Shown here in pieces: positions 6,820-11,743 of a stretch of 11,743 nucleotides of DNA. Source of the stretch: Bordetella parapertussis (lineage in GTDB: Bacteria > Pseudomonadota > Gammaproteobacteria > Burkholderiales > Burkholderiaceae_C). Both the position numbers and the translations under genes were made by a program. The stretch spans positions 1 through 11,743 of the forward strand of contig CAMDJU010000061.1 in the NCBI GenBank assembly GCA_945900695.1. Direction: 5' to 3'. Positions within the stretch are counted from its first letter, which is position 1; each line of letters begins with the position of its first letter. Under the pieces are notes generated by a model. The model was given only the letters and a program-made list of their open reading frames with translations. It searched no databases and had not been told where the DNA came from.

Positions 6820-7700
6820 ACCTGTCTGGTCTGGTGGTGGCCAGCCATGGCCGCCATTGCTGGGTGGAAGATGATCAAGGCCAACGCCGCATTTGCCACC
6901 ACCGAGGTAAGAAAAACAGCGCCGTGGTGGGTGACCGGGTGCAATGGCGACCCAGCCAAGATGAGGGAACCATCGAGTCGATAGAGACTCGGCGCAATTT
7001 GCTTTATCGCCAAGATGAAATGCGCACCAAGTCGTTTGCGGCCAACCTGGATCAGGTATTGGTGTTGGTGGCCGCCGAACCTGATTTTTCACAAGACCAA
7101 ATGGCACGTGCTCTCATCGCGTGCCATGCGCAAGGCATCTCTCCCTTGCTGGTGGTCAACAAGTCCGATCTGGGCGCAGCATTTGCAGGGGCATGGCAAC
7201 GGTTGGAGCCGTATCGCCAAATGGGCGAAAACACCTTGGGCTTGTCGCTGAAAAGCGGGGCGGGTTTGGATGAATTAGGGGCCCAATTGAAGGGCAAGAC
7301 CACCTTGATTTTGGGTCCCTCGGGCGCTGGCAAAAGCACCTTGGTCAATCGTTTGGTGCCCAGTGCGCAAGCGGCCACAGGTGAAATTTCAAAGGCCTTG
7401 CACAGTGGTCGGCACACCACCACCAGCACCCACTGGTATTGGCTGGGCGAAGAGCGTGGCGCGGCCCTGATCGACTCGCCGGGCTTCCAAGAATTTGGCT
7501 TGCATCACTTAGATGCGCGCGATTTGGCCCGCTTCATGCCAGATATGCAGGCACAACTGGGAGACTGCAAGTTCTACAACTGCACCCACCTGCATGAGCC
7601 GGGCTGTGGGGTGCGCTCTGCCTTGGAGCGGGGCCTGATCGACGCCAGTCGGTACCAAATTTACCAACGCTTGTTTGCCCAACTCAGCCCCGCCCCTTGA
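6816..7700 (+). CDS. rsgA: Ribosome small subunit-dependent GTPase A (RsgA)
   Basis: The product is 294 residues from ATG at 6816, which overlaps the stop of the preceding protease gene by four bases. The GTPase motifs come in circularly permuted order, the hallmark of the family: NKSD (G4) at 115-118, GPSGAGKST (G1) at 167-175, the GRHTTT switch (G2) at 198-203, then DSPG (G3) at 220-223. An N-terminal OB-fold is expected in residues 1-70. The C-terminal zinc knuckle is visible as C251, C256, H258 and C264. RsgA binds the immature 30S subunit and hydrolyses GTP to release biogenesis factors late in assembly. It ends 41 bases from the convergent CobD/CbiB-family gene; no terminator is visible in that gap. 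Confidence 0.96.
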   Translation: MNLSGLVVASHGRHCWVEDDQGQRRICHHRGKKNSAVVGDRVQWRPSQDEGTIESIETRRNLLYRQDEMRTKSFAANLDQVLVLVAAEPDFSQDQMARALIACHAQGISPLLVVNKSDLGAAFAGAWQRLEPYRQMGENTLGLSLKSGAGLDELGAQLKGKTTLILGPSGAGKSTLVNRLVPSAQAATGEISKALHSGRHTTTSTHWYWLGEERGAALIDSPGFQEFGLHHLDARDLARFMPDMQAQLGDCKFYNCTHLHEPGCGVRSALERGLIDASRYQIYQRLFAQLSPAP

Positions 7701-7741
7701 GGCCCGTTGTTGAGGTCATTCTGATCTGTTGTGAAGGCCGC

Positions 7742-8722
7742 TTAGCCCAGCAAACGGGCCAGGCTGAGCAAAGACAGTAACACCAACCACAACACCACGG
7801 TGCGCCAGACCAAACCCACCAGGCTGCGCAAATGGCCCAGTTCTGGCTCACGCCCAGGCAGGCTTTCGCTGAACGGTGGGTCCACCTCGTCGCCCAAGGT
7901 TTCGCTTTTCGCACTCAATTGCGCGCCGCCCAATTGCACATTCAGGGCACCAGCGGTCGCTGCGATCAAGGTCCCGTCGTTGTCGCCCGGGTAACGGCTG
8001 GCGTGTTGTCGCCAACAGTCGATGGCCTCTTCAAAATTGCCCACAACGGCAAAAAACAATGCGGTCAGCCGGGCGGGCACCCAATCGATGACATGCCACG
8101 CGCGCTGCGTGACCTGGTACAAGGCCTCGCTCACGCCTTGGAGCACGTCCGTCGGGTTGCCGGTTTTTTGCGGCTTAACGGCCATGGCGTATTGGCTCAT
8201 GCGATACAAGACGGCACCCGCTGGACCCAAGCCAAATGCAGCGCCCAAAGAAAACCAGGCCAGAACACCAAACACATGCCGGTGGGCGGCAATCAGCGCA
8301 TGCTCAATGACATGGCGCACCATTTCACTGCGCGGCAAGTCCATGGCATCGACTTGATGCCAGTCCGCAAATAACTGACGCGCCAAGACCTCATCGCCCG
8401 CTTCCAATGCCACACGGATGTCGGTGAAGTGATGGCTGAATTGTCGAAAACCGAGGGTGACATAAAGCACCACCATGCTCCACAGAACGGCCACGGGCCA
8501 ACCAACCCACCACATCAGCAAGCCATAAATCAACCAACTGATGAGGGTGGGAGTTGCCACCGCAATCAACCAAACCACCCAGGCGCGTTGACTTTGTCCC
8601 ATGTCCAAGGCGCGGCACACCCAAGTGATCCAGGCACGCAAACCAGTTTGCACCCAACCCTTTTCTGAAAGGGGGCGAACTTGCTCCAAGATCAAAGCAA
8701 ACATGAGGGCGATAAAGCTCAT
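7742..8722 (-). CDS. CobD/CbiB-family membrane protein (AmpE-like relative possible)
   Basis: The product is 326 residues from ATG at 8720-8722. Hydrophobic segments lie near residues 1-13, 47-68, 73-91, 149-173 and 305-325, so it is an inner-membrane protein. Family signatures include GVLAWFSLGAAFGLGPAGAV (152-171), WVPARLTALFFAV (214-226), NFEEAIDCWR (229-238) and NDGTLIAATAGALNVQLGG (248-266). CbiB/CobD attaches the aminopropanol arm to the cobalamin ring, while AmpE relatives are linked to beta-lactamase signalling. No cobalamin gene is nearby, and the protein departs from true CbiB in the middle region, so its actual job is uncertain. The start is 36 bases after the NUDIX gene stop on the same strand, suggesting co-transcription. 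No clear ribosome binding site is seen. Confidence 0.85.
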   Translation of the reverse strand: MSFIALMFALILEQVRPLSEKGWVQTGLRAWITWVCRALDMGQSQRAWVVWLIAVATPTLISWLIYGLLMWWVGWPVAVLWSMVVLYVTLGFRQFSHHFTDIRVALEAGDEVLARQLFADWHQVDAMDLPRSEMVRHVIEHALIAAHRHVFGVLAWFSLGAAFGLGPAGAVLYRMSQYAMAVKPQKTGNPTDVLQGVSEALYQVTQRAWHVIDWVPARLTALFFAVVGNFEEAIDCWRQHASRYPGDNDGTLIAATAGALNVQLGGAQLSAKSETLGDEVDPPFSESLPGREPELGHLRSLVGLVWRTVVLWLVLLSLLSLARLLG

Positions 8723-8758
8723 GGGCCCATCATAACGGGGGCCTGCGATGGGTCCGGT

Positions 8759-9445
8759 TCAGACCGATAAAAAGCGATAAAAGTTACGCAACATGCCCGC
8801 CGTGGCACCCCAAATGAAATGTTCATGCTCGCCTTGGTTGTAGGGCATGGAATACCACTCACGGCGAACACCTTCCGACTCATGGGCATGGCGACGATGG
8901 TGGGCAGGGTTCATTAAAAAAGACAATGGCACCTCAAAAACCTGTGCCACCTCACTGGGGTTGGGAGCCGCTTCAAAGCCCGGGTCGACCAGGGCCACCA
9001 CAGGCGTGATGACAAAAGCAGAACCCGTGGTGTATGTCGGCAACTCACCCAAGACTTGAACCAAAGCCGGGCTCAATCCCACTTCCTCGTGGGCTTCACG
9101 CAATGCGGTATGCCGCAGATCTCTGTCCAGGGGGTCGACTTTGCCACCCGGGAAAGCCACCTGCCCCGAGTGGGTGGACATGTGGTTGGCGCGGCGCGTG
9201 AGCAACACCATGGGTTCATCGCGCATGACCAAGCCCAACAGCACCGCCGCGCGCGCCATGGGCCGATCCAGGTAGGCTCGCTCTTGGACAAATTCAGGTT
9301 GCCAAATGGGGGGGGCTTTGAATCGGGCCCGCAACGCCACCTCTTGCATGCGTTCATGGGACACCGCAGGCAAATGGGTGTCAACCGACAAGACCGGGGC
9401 CTTTTGGGCATCGAACCCGGGCAGTTTTGACAGCGGCGACGTCAC
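8759..9445 (-). CDS. NUDIX hydrolase of the CoA-pyrophosphatase (NudL/YeaB) type
   Basis: The product is 228 residues from GTG at 9445. The CoA-pyrophosphatase signature is visible at 81-101 (LLTRRA, then HSGQVAFPGG), immediately followed by the NUDIX box, whose metal-binding part is REAHEEVGL (R116, E117, E120, E121). The spacing of 14 residues between Gly and Arg is one longer than the canonical box, as I recall for NudL proteins. Such enzymes cut coenzyme A and acyl-CoA to phosphopantetheine and 3',5'-ADP; substrate preference here is inferred. The frame continues upstream to 9622, but that would overlap rplS and its terminator. GTG at 9445 has GAGG nine bases upstream and is the best start. 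Co-transcription with the following CobD/CbiB-family gene is likely. Confidence 0.9.
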   Translation of the reverse strand: MTSPLSKLPGFDAQKAPVLSVDTHLPAVSHERMQEVALRARFKAPPIWQPEFVQERAYLDRPMARAAVLLGLVMRDEPMVLLTRRANHMSTHSGQVAFPGGKVDPLDRDLRHTALREAHEEVGLSPALVQVLGELPTYTTGSAFVITPVVALVDPGFEAAPNPSEVAQVFEVPLSFLMNPAHHRRHAHESEGVRREWYSMPYNQGEHEHFIWGATAGMLRNFYRFLSV

Positions 9446-9454
9446 GTTCGCAGG

Positions 9455-9458
9455 CCTC
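9455..9458 (-). promoter_or_regulatory. Ribosome binding site that fixes the GTG start of the NUDIX gene
   Basis: GAGG sits nine bases before the GTG at 9445. It lies immediately after the eight-T tract of the rplS terminator, so the longer open frame reaching 9622 is unlikely to be used. Confidence 0.6.
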
Positions 9459-9493
9459 AAAAAAAACCGCCCACTGCATGGCAAAGGGCGGTT
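9459..9493 (-). terminator. Intrinsic terminator of the rpsP-rimM-trmD-rplS operon
   Basis: On the minus strand an 8-bp perfect stem, AACCGCCC with GGGCGGTT (9486-9493 with 9465-9472), closes a 13-base loop and is followed by a run of eight T (9459-9466) that overlaps the A-T end of the stem. It starts 22 bases after the rplS stop codon. It should end the ribosomal protein operon. Confidence 0.9.
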
Positions 9494-9515
9494 GATGCGG
9501 CCATGAAGCCGGGTT

Positions 9516-9893
9516 TTATGCTTTGGGGGCAGAGGCGCGGTGCACGAGCTTTTCTTTGATGCGGGCCGATTTGCCGCTGCGATCGCGCAAATAGTAAAGC
9601 TTGGCACGGCGCACATCACCACGGCGCTTGACTTCGATGCTGGCGATCAATGGGCTATAGGTTTGAAAGGTACGCTCCACGCCTTCACCGCTGGATATTT
9701 TGCGCACGGTAAAGCCGCTGTTGAGGCCACGGTTGCGCTTGGCAATCACCACACCTTCGTAAGCCTGGACACGCTTGCGGCTGCCCTCGACCACGTTGAC
9801 GCTGACGATCACCGTGTCGCCGGGTGAAAACAGGGGAATGGTTTTACCGATTCGAGCAATCTCTTCTTGCTCCAGGGTTTGGATCAAATTCAT
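9516..9893 (-). CDS. rplS: 50S ribosomal protein bL19
   Basis: The product is 125 residues starting [12 protein letters not shown] at ATG 9893; the family is usually about 115, the extra being a basic C-terminal tail ending RASAPKA. Typical bL19 segments are [36 protein letters not shown] and the basic stretch [20 protein letters not shown]. bL19 sits at the 30S-50S interface. AGAGG (9899-9903) lies five bases before the start, a strong ribosome binding site that rules out the longer open frame to 10052. It is the last gene of the rpsP operon, separated from trmD by 109 bases, much more than the other junctions, which leaves room for separate regulation. Confidence 0.97.
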   Translation of the reverse strand: MNLIQTLEQEEIARIGKTIPLFSPGDTVIVSVNVVEGSRKRVQAYEGVVIAKRNRGLNSGFTVRKISSGEGVERTFQTYSPLIASIEVKRRGDVRRAKLYYLRDRSGKSARIKEKLVHRASAPKA

Positions 9894-9925
9894 AGACACC
9901 TCTATCGATCTTGGTTGCGCTGCAC

Positions 9926-9937
9926 TGGGGGCCCCCA
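9926..9937. repeat. 12-bp perfect palindrome in the trmD-rplS spacer
   Basis: TGGGGGCCCCCA is a perfect palindrome 32 bases before the rplS start. With flanking GCA and TGC, allowing one bulged base, it could form a GC-rich hairpin in the leader of rplS. No T-tract follows, so it is not an intrinsic terminator. Confidence 0.5.
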
Positions 9938-10002
9938 TGCGTGACAAGTTTAAAAAACGAGTTTGCTGGAGGCGGCCAACCAGAGGATCGGAAAGCCCAT
10001 GA

Positions 10003-10791
10003 TTATAGCTCAGTCCTTCCGACCGGGCCCTCACGGGCAGTTGCCGCCACACAGGCCTCGTCCTCGGGCGAGAGTTTTTGCTGATGCCGGGCTATCGCAA
10101 TCAGGTCTGGGCGGCGCTGCGCCGTCTGGCTCAGGCTTTGCTGACGACGCCAACGATCGATGTGGCCATGGTGACCGGACATCAATGCCTCGGGCACAGA
10201 TTGGCCTTGCCAGACCTCTGGCCGGGTGAAGTGGGGGCAGTCCAGCAGGCCATCCAGCCTGGGGTTGAAGCTGTCGTGGGCATGGCTGTCCGGGTCATGC
10301 AACACCCCCGGCTGCAGTCGCGCCAAAGCATCTAAGAAAGCCATGGCTGGGATTTCACCCCCCGACAGCACAAAATCGCCCAGGCTGATGTGACCATCCA
10401 CATGGGCATCAATGAAGCGTTGGTCCACCCCCTCATAGCGCCCGCACAACAGCACGGCACCCGAATCAGATGCCGCCCACCTTGAGACCACCGCATGGCT
10501 CAAAACCTGACCATAGGGCGCAAAAAAAAGCAACGGCGCCTGGGTTCTGTCTTGCTGGCGGTCTAAGCGGATGGCTTGCAAGCAAAGCCACAGGGGTTCG
10601 GCCATCATGACCATGCCTGGTCCGCCGCCAAAGGGGCGGTCATCCACCCGCCGATAGTTGCCCGTGGCCTGGTCACGCGGATTCCACAATCGCACCTGAA
10701 CTTGTCCACTGTCAAATGCACGGCGGGTCACACCCGAGGCCATGAAGGACTCGAACATCTCGGGGAATAAGGTGATGATGTCAAAACGCAT
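10003..10791 (-). CDS. trmD: tRNA (guanine-N1-)-methyltransferase, m1G37
   Basis: The product is 262 residues starting [13 protein letters not shown] at ATG 10791; relatives are usually about 250. Family motifs are [18 protein letters not shown] at 50-67, the trefoil-knot S-adenosylmethionine site [10 protein letters not shown] at 116-125 with [13 protein letters not shown] at 134-146, and the catalytic-aspartate segment HDSF (D173) followed by [14 protein letters not shown]. TrmD methylates G37 next to the anticodon of tRNAs for Leu, Pro and Arg, preventing +1 frameshifts, and acts as a dimer. The start is 14 bases after the rimM stop, and AAGG at that stop is the likely ribosome binding site, so translation is probably coupled. 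An upstream in-frame ATG (10824) overlaps rimM and is rejected. Confidence 0.97.
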   Translation of the reverse strand: MRFDIITLFPEMFESFMASGVTRRAFDSGQVQVRLWNPRDQATGNYRRVDDRPFGGGPGMVMMAEPLWLCLQAIRLDRQQDRTQAPLLFFAPYGQVLSHAVVSRWAASDSGAVLLCGRYEGVDQRFIDAHVDGHISLGDFVLSGGEIPAMAFLDALARLQPGVLHDPDSHAHDSFNPRLDGLLDCPHFTRPEVWQGQSVPEALMSGHHGHIDRWRRQQSLSQTAQRRPDLIAIARHQQKLSPEDEACVAATAREGPVGRTEL

Positions 10792-10805
10792 GCGCGGTGC
10801 CGCCT

Positions 10806-11369
10806 TCAATAATCGGCTTGCCAATCCACCAAAATCTGACGCTGAGCCAGGTCAACTTTGTCAATATAAACGCTCACAAAAGGAATCATGCGCTCCACGT
10901 TTTGGTTGTCCAGCGCTTGCTTGATCACCAACACCGTCTGAGCACCGGTGGCCAATAAGTCGCACACCTCACCCAGCGCGACACCTTCCCGATTGATCAC
11001 CTGCAGGCCCATCAGATCGACCCAATAAAACTCATCGAGGTCGGGGGTAGGAAAACTGGATCGTGGGATAAAGATGCGGGCCGACTTCAATGTTTCGGCT
11101 TGGCTGCGGTCGGACAAATCATGGAATGACGCCACCACCGTGCCTGAATGCTCGCGCGCTTGTTGCACCCGAACCAATGCAGAGGCGGAAAAAAATTTGG
11201 GGCCACTCTCGGGCGGCAACAAAAACCAGCGCTTGGCCGAGAACAAGGCCTGGGGGTCTGGGCTGAAGGCGTGAACCTTGACCCAGCCTTTGATGCCCCA
11301 GGCATCGACCACTTTGCCCACCTCTATCGCATCTGGCGGTAGATCGGCAGGCTCCAGCCAAGGCGTCAT
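10806..11369 (-). CDS. rimM: 16S rRNA processing protein / ribosome maturation factor RimM
   Basis: The product is 187 residues. The N-terminal RimM domain starts with VGKVVDAWGIKGWVKVHAF (17-35). The C-terminal PRC-barrel begins EFYWVDLMGLQV (113-124) and continues to MIPFV (161-165) and the final ILVDW strand. RimM binds uS19 and the 30S head and promotes head maturation in the cytoplasm. GAGGA lies seven bases before the ATG at 11369, supporting this start. It is the second gene of the operon. The 39-base gap to rpsP contains a terminator-like hairpin, which may lower its expression relative to rpsP, as is known by other means in Escherichia coli. Confidence 0.97.
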   Translation of the reverse strand: MTPWLEPADLPPDAIEVGKVVDAWGIKGWVKVHAFSPDPQALFSAKRWFLLPPESGPKFFSASALVRVQQAREHSGTVVASFHDLSDRSQAETLKSARIFIPRSSFPTPDLDEFYWVDLMGLQVINREGVALGEVCDLLATGAQTVLVIKQALDNQNVERMIPFVSVYIDKVDLAQRQILVDWQADY

Positions 11370-11391
11370 CAGCGAGTCCTCGACTGGTTCA

Positions 11392-11421
11392 GCGGCAAAA
11401 GCCGCGCATCAAGCGGCTTTT
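11392..11421 (-). promoter_or_regulatory. Three-arm attenuator-like structure at the rpsP-rimM junction
   Basis: On the minus strand AAAAGCCGC (11413-11421) can pair perfectly over 9 bp with GCGGCTTTT (11397-11405). The 7-base loop holds the last two bases of the rpsP TGA stop codon, whose first base also lies in it. The right arm ends in four T, resembling a weak intrinsic terminator. The core of the same right arm (GCGGC, 11401-11405) can instead pair with GCCGC (11392-11396) around a TTTT loop. The two structures exclude each other. Confidence 0.5.
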
Positions 11422-11660
11422 TGGCCGGCTTGTTTGACCAAGCGGTCGACCGTGGGAGAGGTTTGCGCACCCACACCCACCCAATAGCTCAGGCGGTCAT
11501 GGGCAATGCGCAAGGCTTCCTCTCCGCCTTTGGCGATCGGGTTGTAAAACCCAATGCGCTCGATGAAGCTGCCGTCGCGTCGCACGCGCTTGTCAGCCAC
11601 AACAATGTTGAAAAATGGACGGGCTTTCGCGCCGCCGCGGGAGAGTCGGATGACGACCAT
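11409..11660 (-). CDS. rpsP: 30S ribosomal protein bS16
   Basis: The product is 83 residues starting [17 protein letters not shown] at ATG 11660, a normal length for bS16. Conserved segments are [26 protein letters not shown] and the segment [16 protein letters not shown]. bS16 is an early-binding 30S protein required for subunit assembly. AAGGA lies seven bases before the start. It is the first gene of rpsP-rimM-trmD-rplS. Bases 11661-11743 upstream hold no other gene I can support; the promoter was not recognised and may be partly outside the window. Confidence 0.97.
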   Translation of the reverse strand: MVVIRLSRGGAKARPFFNIVVADKRVRRDGSFIERIGFYNPIAKGGEEALRIAHDRLSYWVGVGAQTSPTVDRLVKQAGQKAA

Positions 11661-11743
11661 GGTTTATCCTTCGGGTGGTGGAATTTTTTCAACGTTTGAG
11701 ACACGCGACTAGGCCACCCGGCCAGCGACACGCTGAAAACCAA

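Noticed and set aside
8729..8734. TATGAT on the minus strand just before the CobD/CbiB-family gene, resembling a -10 box
   Set aside because: No -35-like sequence at the expected distance; the gene is better explained as co-transcribed with the NUDIX gene.
9446..9622. Longer N-terminus of the NUDIX protein reading from 9622
   Set aside because: It would overlap the end of rplS and the operon terminator, and the added residues look unlike NUDIX proteins. GTG at 9445 has a proper ribosome binding site.

Overview
The window looks like chromosomal DNA of a beta-proteobacterium, most likely Burkholderiales and close to the Comamonadaceae. This is inferred from protein style (bS16, RimM, TrmD, bL19, Orn, RsgA), from the gene order, and from the moderately GC-rich coding sequence; no database search was possible. 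The block CobD/CbiB-like, NUDIX hydrolase, rplS, trmD, rimM, rpsP next to orn, a Ste24-type protease and rsgA resembles, from memory, gene orders in that group. All genes appear intact; only the first is cut by the window edge. I see no insertion sequence, phage gene, CRISPR array or rRNA, so this is mostly housekeeping sequence with one unrecognised protein at the left end.

Layout. Bases 1-642 (+) hold the 3' part of an unrecognised protein: nine regular 12-residue repeats, a predicted coiled coil and a Cys/His cluster. A convergent gene at 701-2578 (-) encodes an exported M14 zinc carboxypeptidase. A divergent spacer leads to tRNA-Ala(CGC) at 2759-2834 (+). A terminator that can work in both directions separates the tRNA from a DEAD-box RNA helicase (2890-4728, -). 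Next comes oligoribonuclease orn (4900-5505, -), divergent from a membrane M48/Ste24 protease (5563-6819, +). The protease stop codon overlaps the start of rsgA (6816-7700, +). Convergent to rsgA, all on the minus strand and listed here in transcription order, are rpsP, rimM, trmD and rplS (the classic 30S/50S protein, maturation-factor and tRNA m1G37 operon), a strong terminator, a CoA-pyrophosphatase-type NUDIX gene and a CobD/CbiB-family membrane protein.

Functional theme. Much of the window serves RNA and ribosomes: two ribosomal proteins, two ribosome maturation factors (RimM, RsgA), a tRNA methyltransferase, a tRNA, an RNA helicase and the enzyme that finishes RNA decay. The most interesting signals are in non-coding control regions. 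One is a hairpin placed exactly between a Shine-Dalgarno sequence and the start codon of the helicase. Another is a three-arm, attenuator-like structure at the rpsP stop codon. A third is a terminator whose U-tract touches the ribosome binding site of the next gene. The repeat protein at the left edge is the best candidate for something undescribed.

No gene-free stretch exceeds 300 bases. The longest spacers are 2579-2758 (about 180 bases, the divergent region between the M14 gene and the tRNA), 4786-4899, and 9894-10002. Convincing sigma-70 promoters could not be identified in them.
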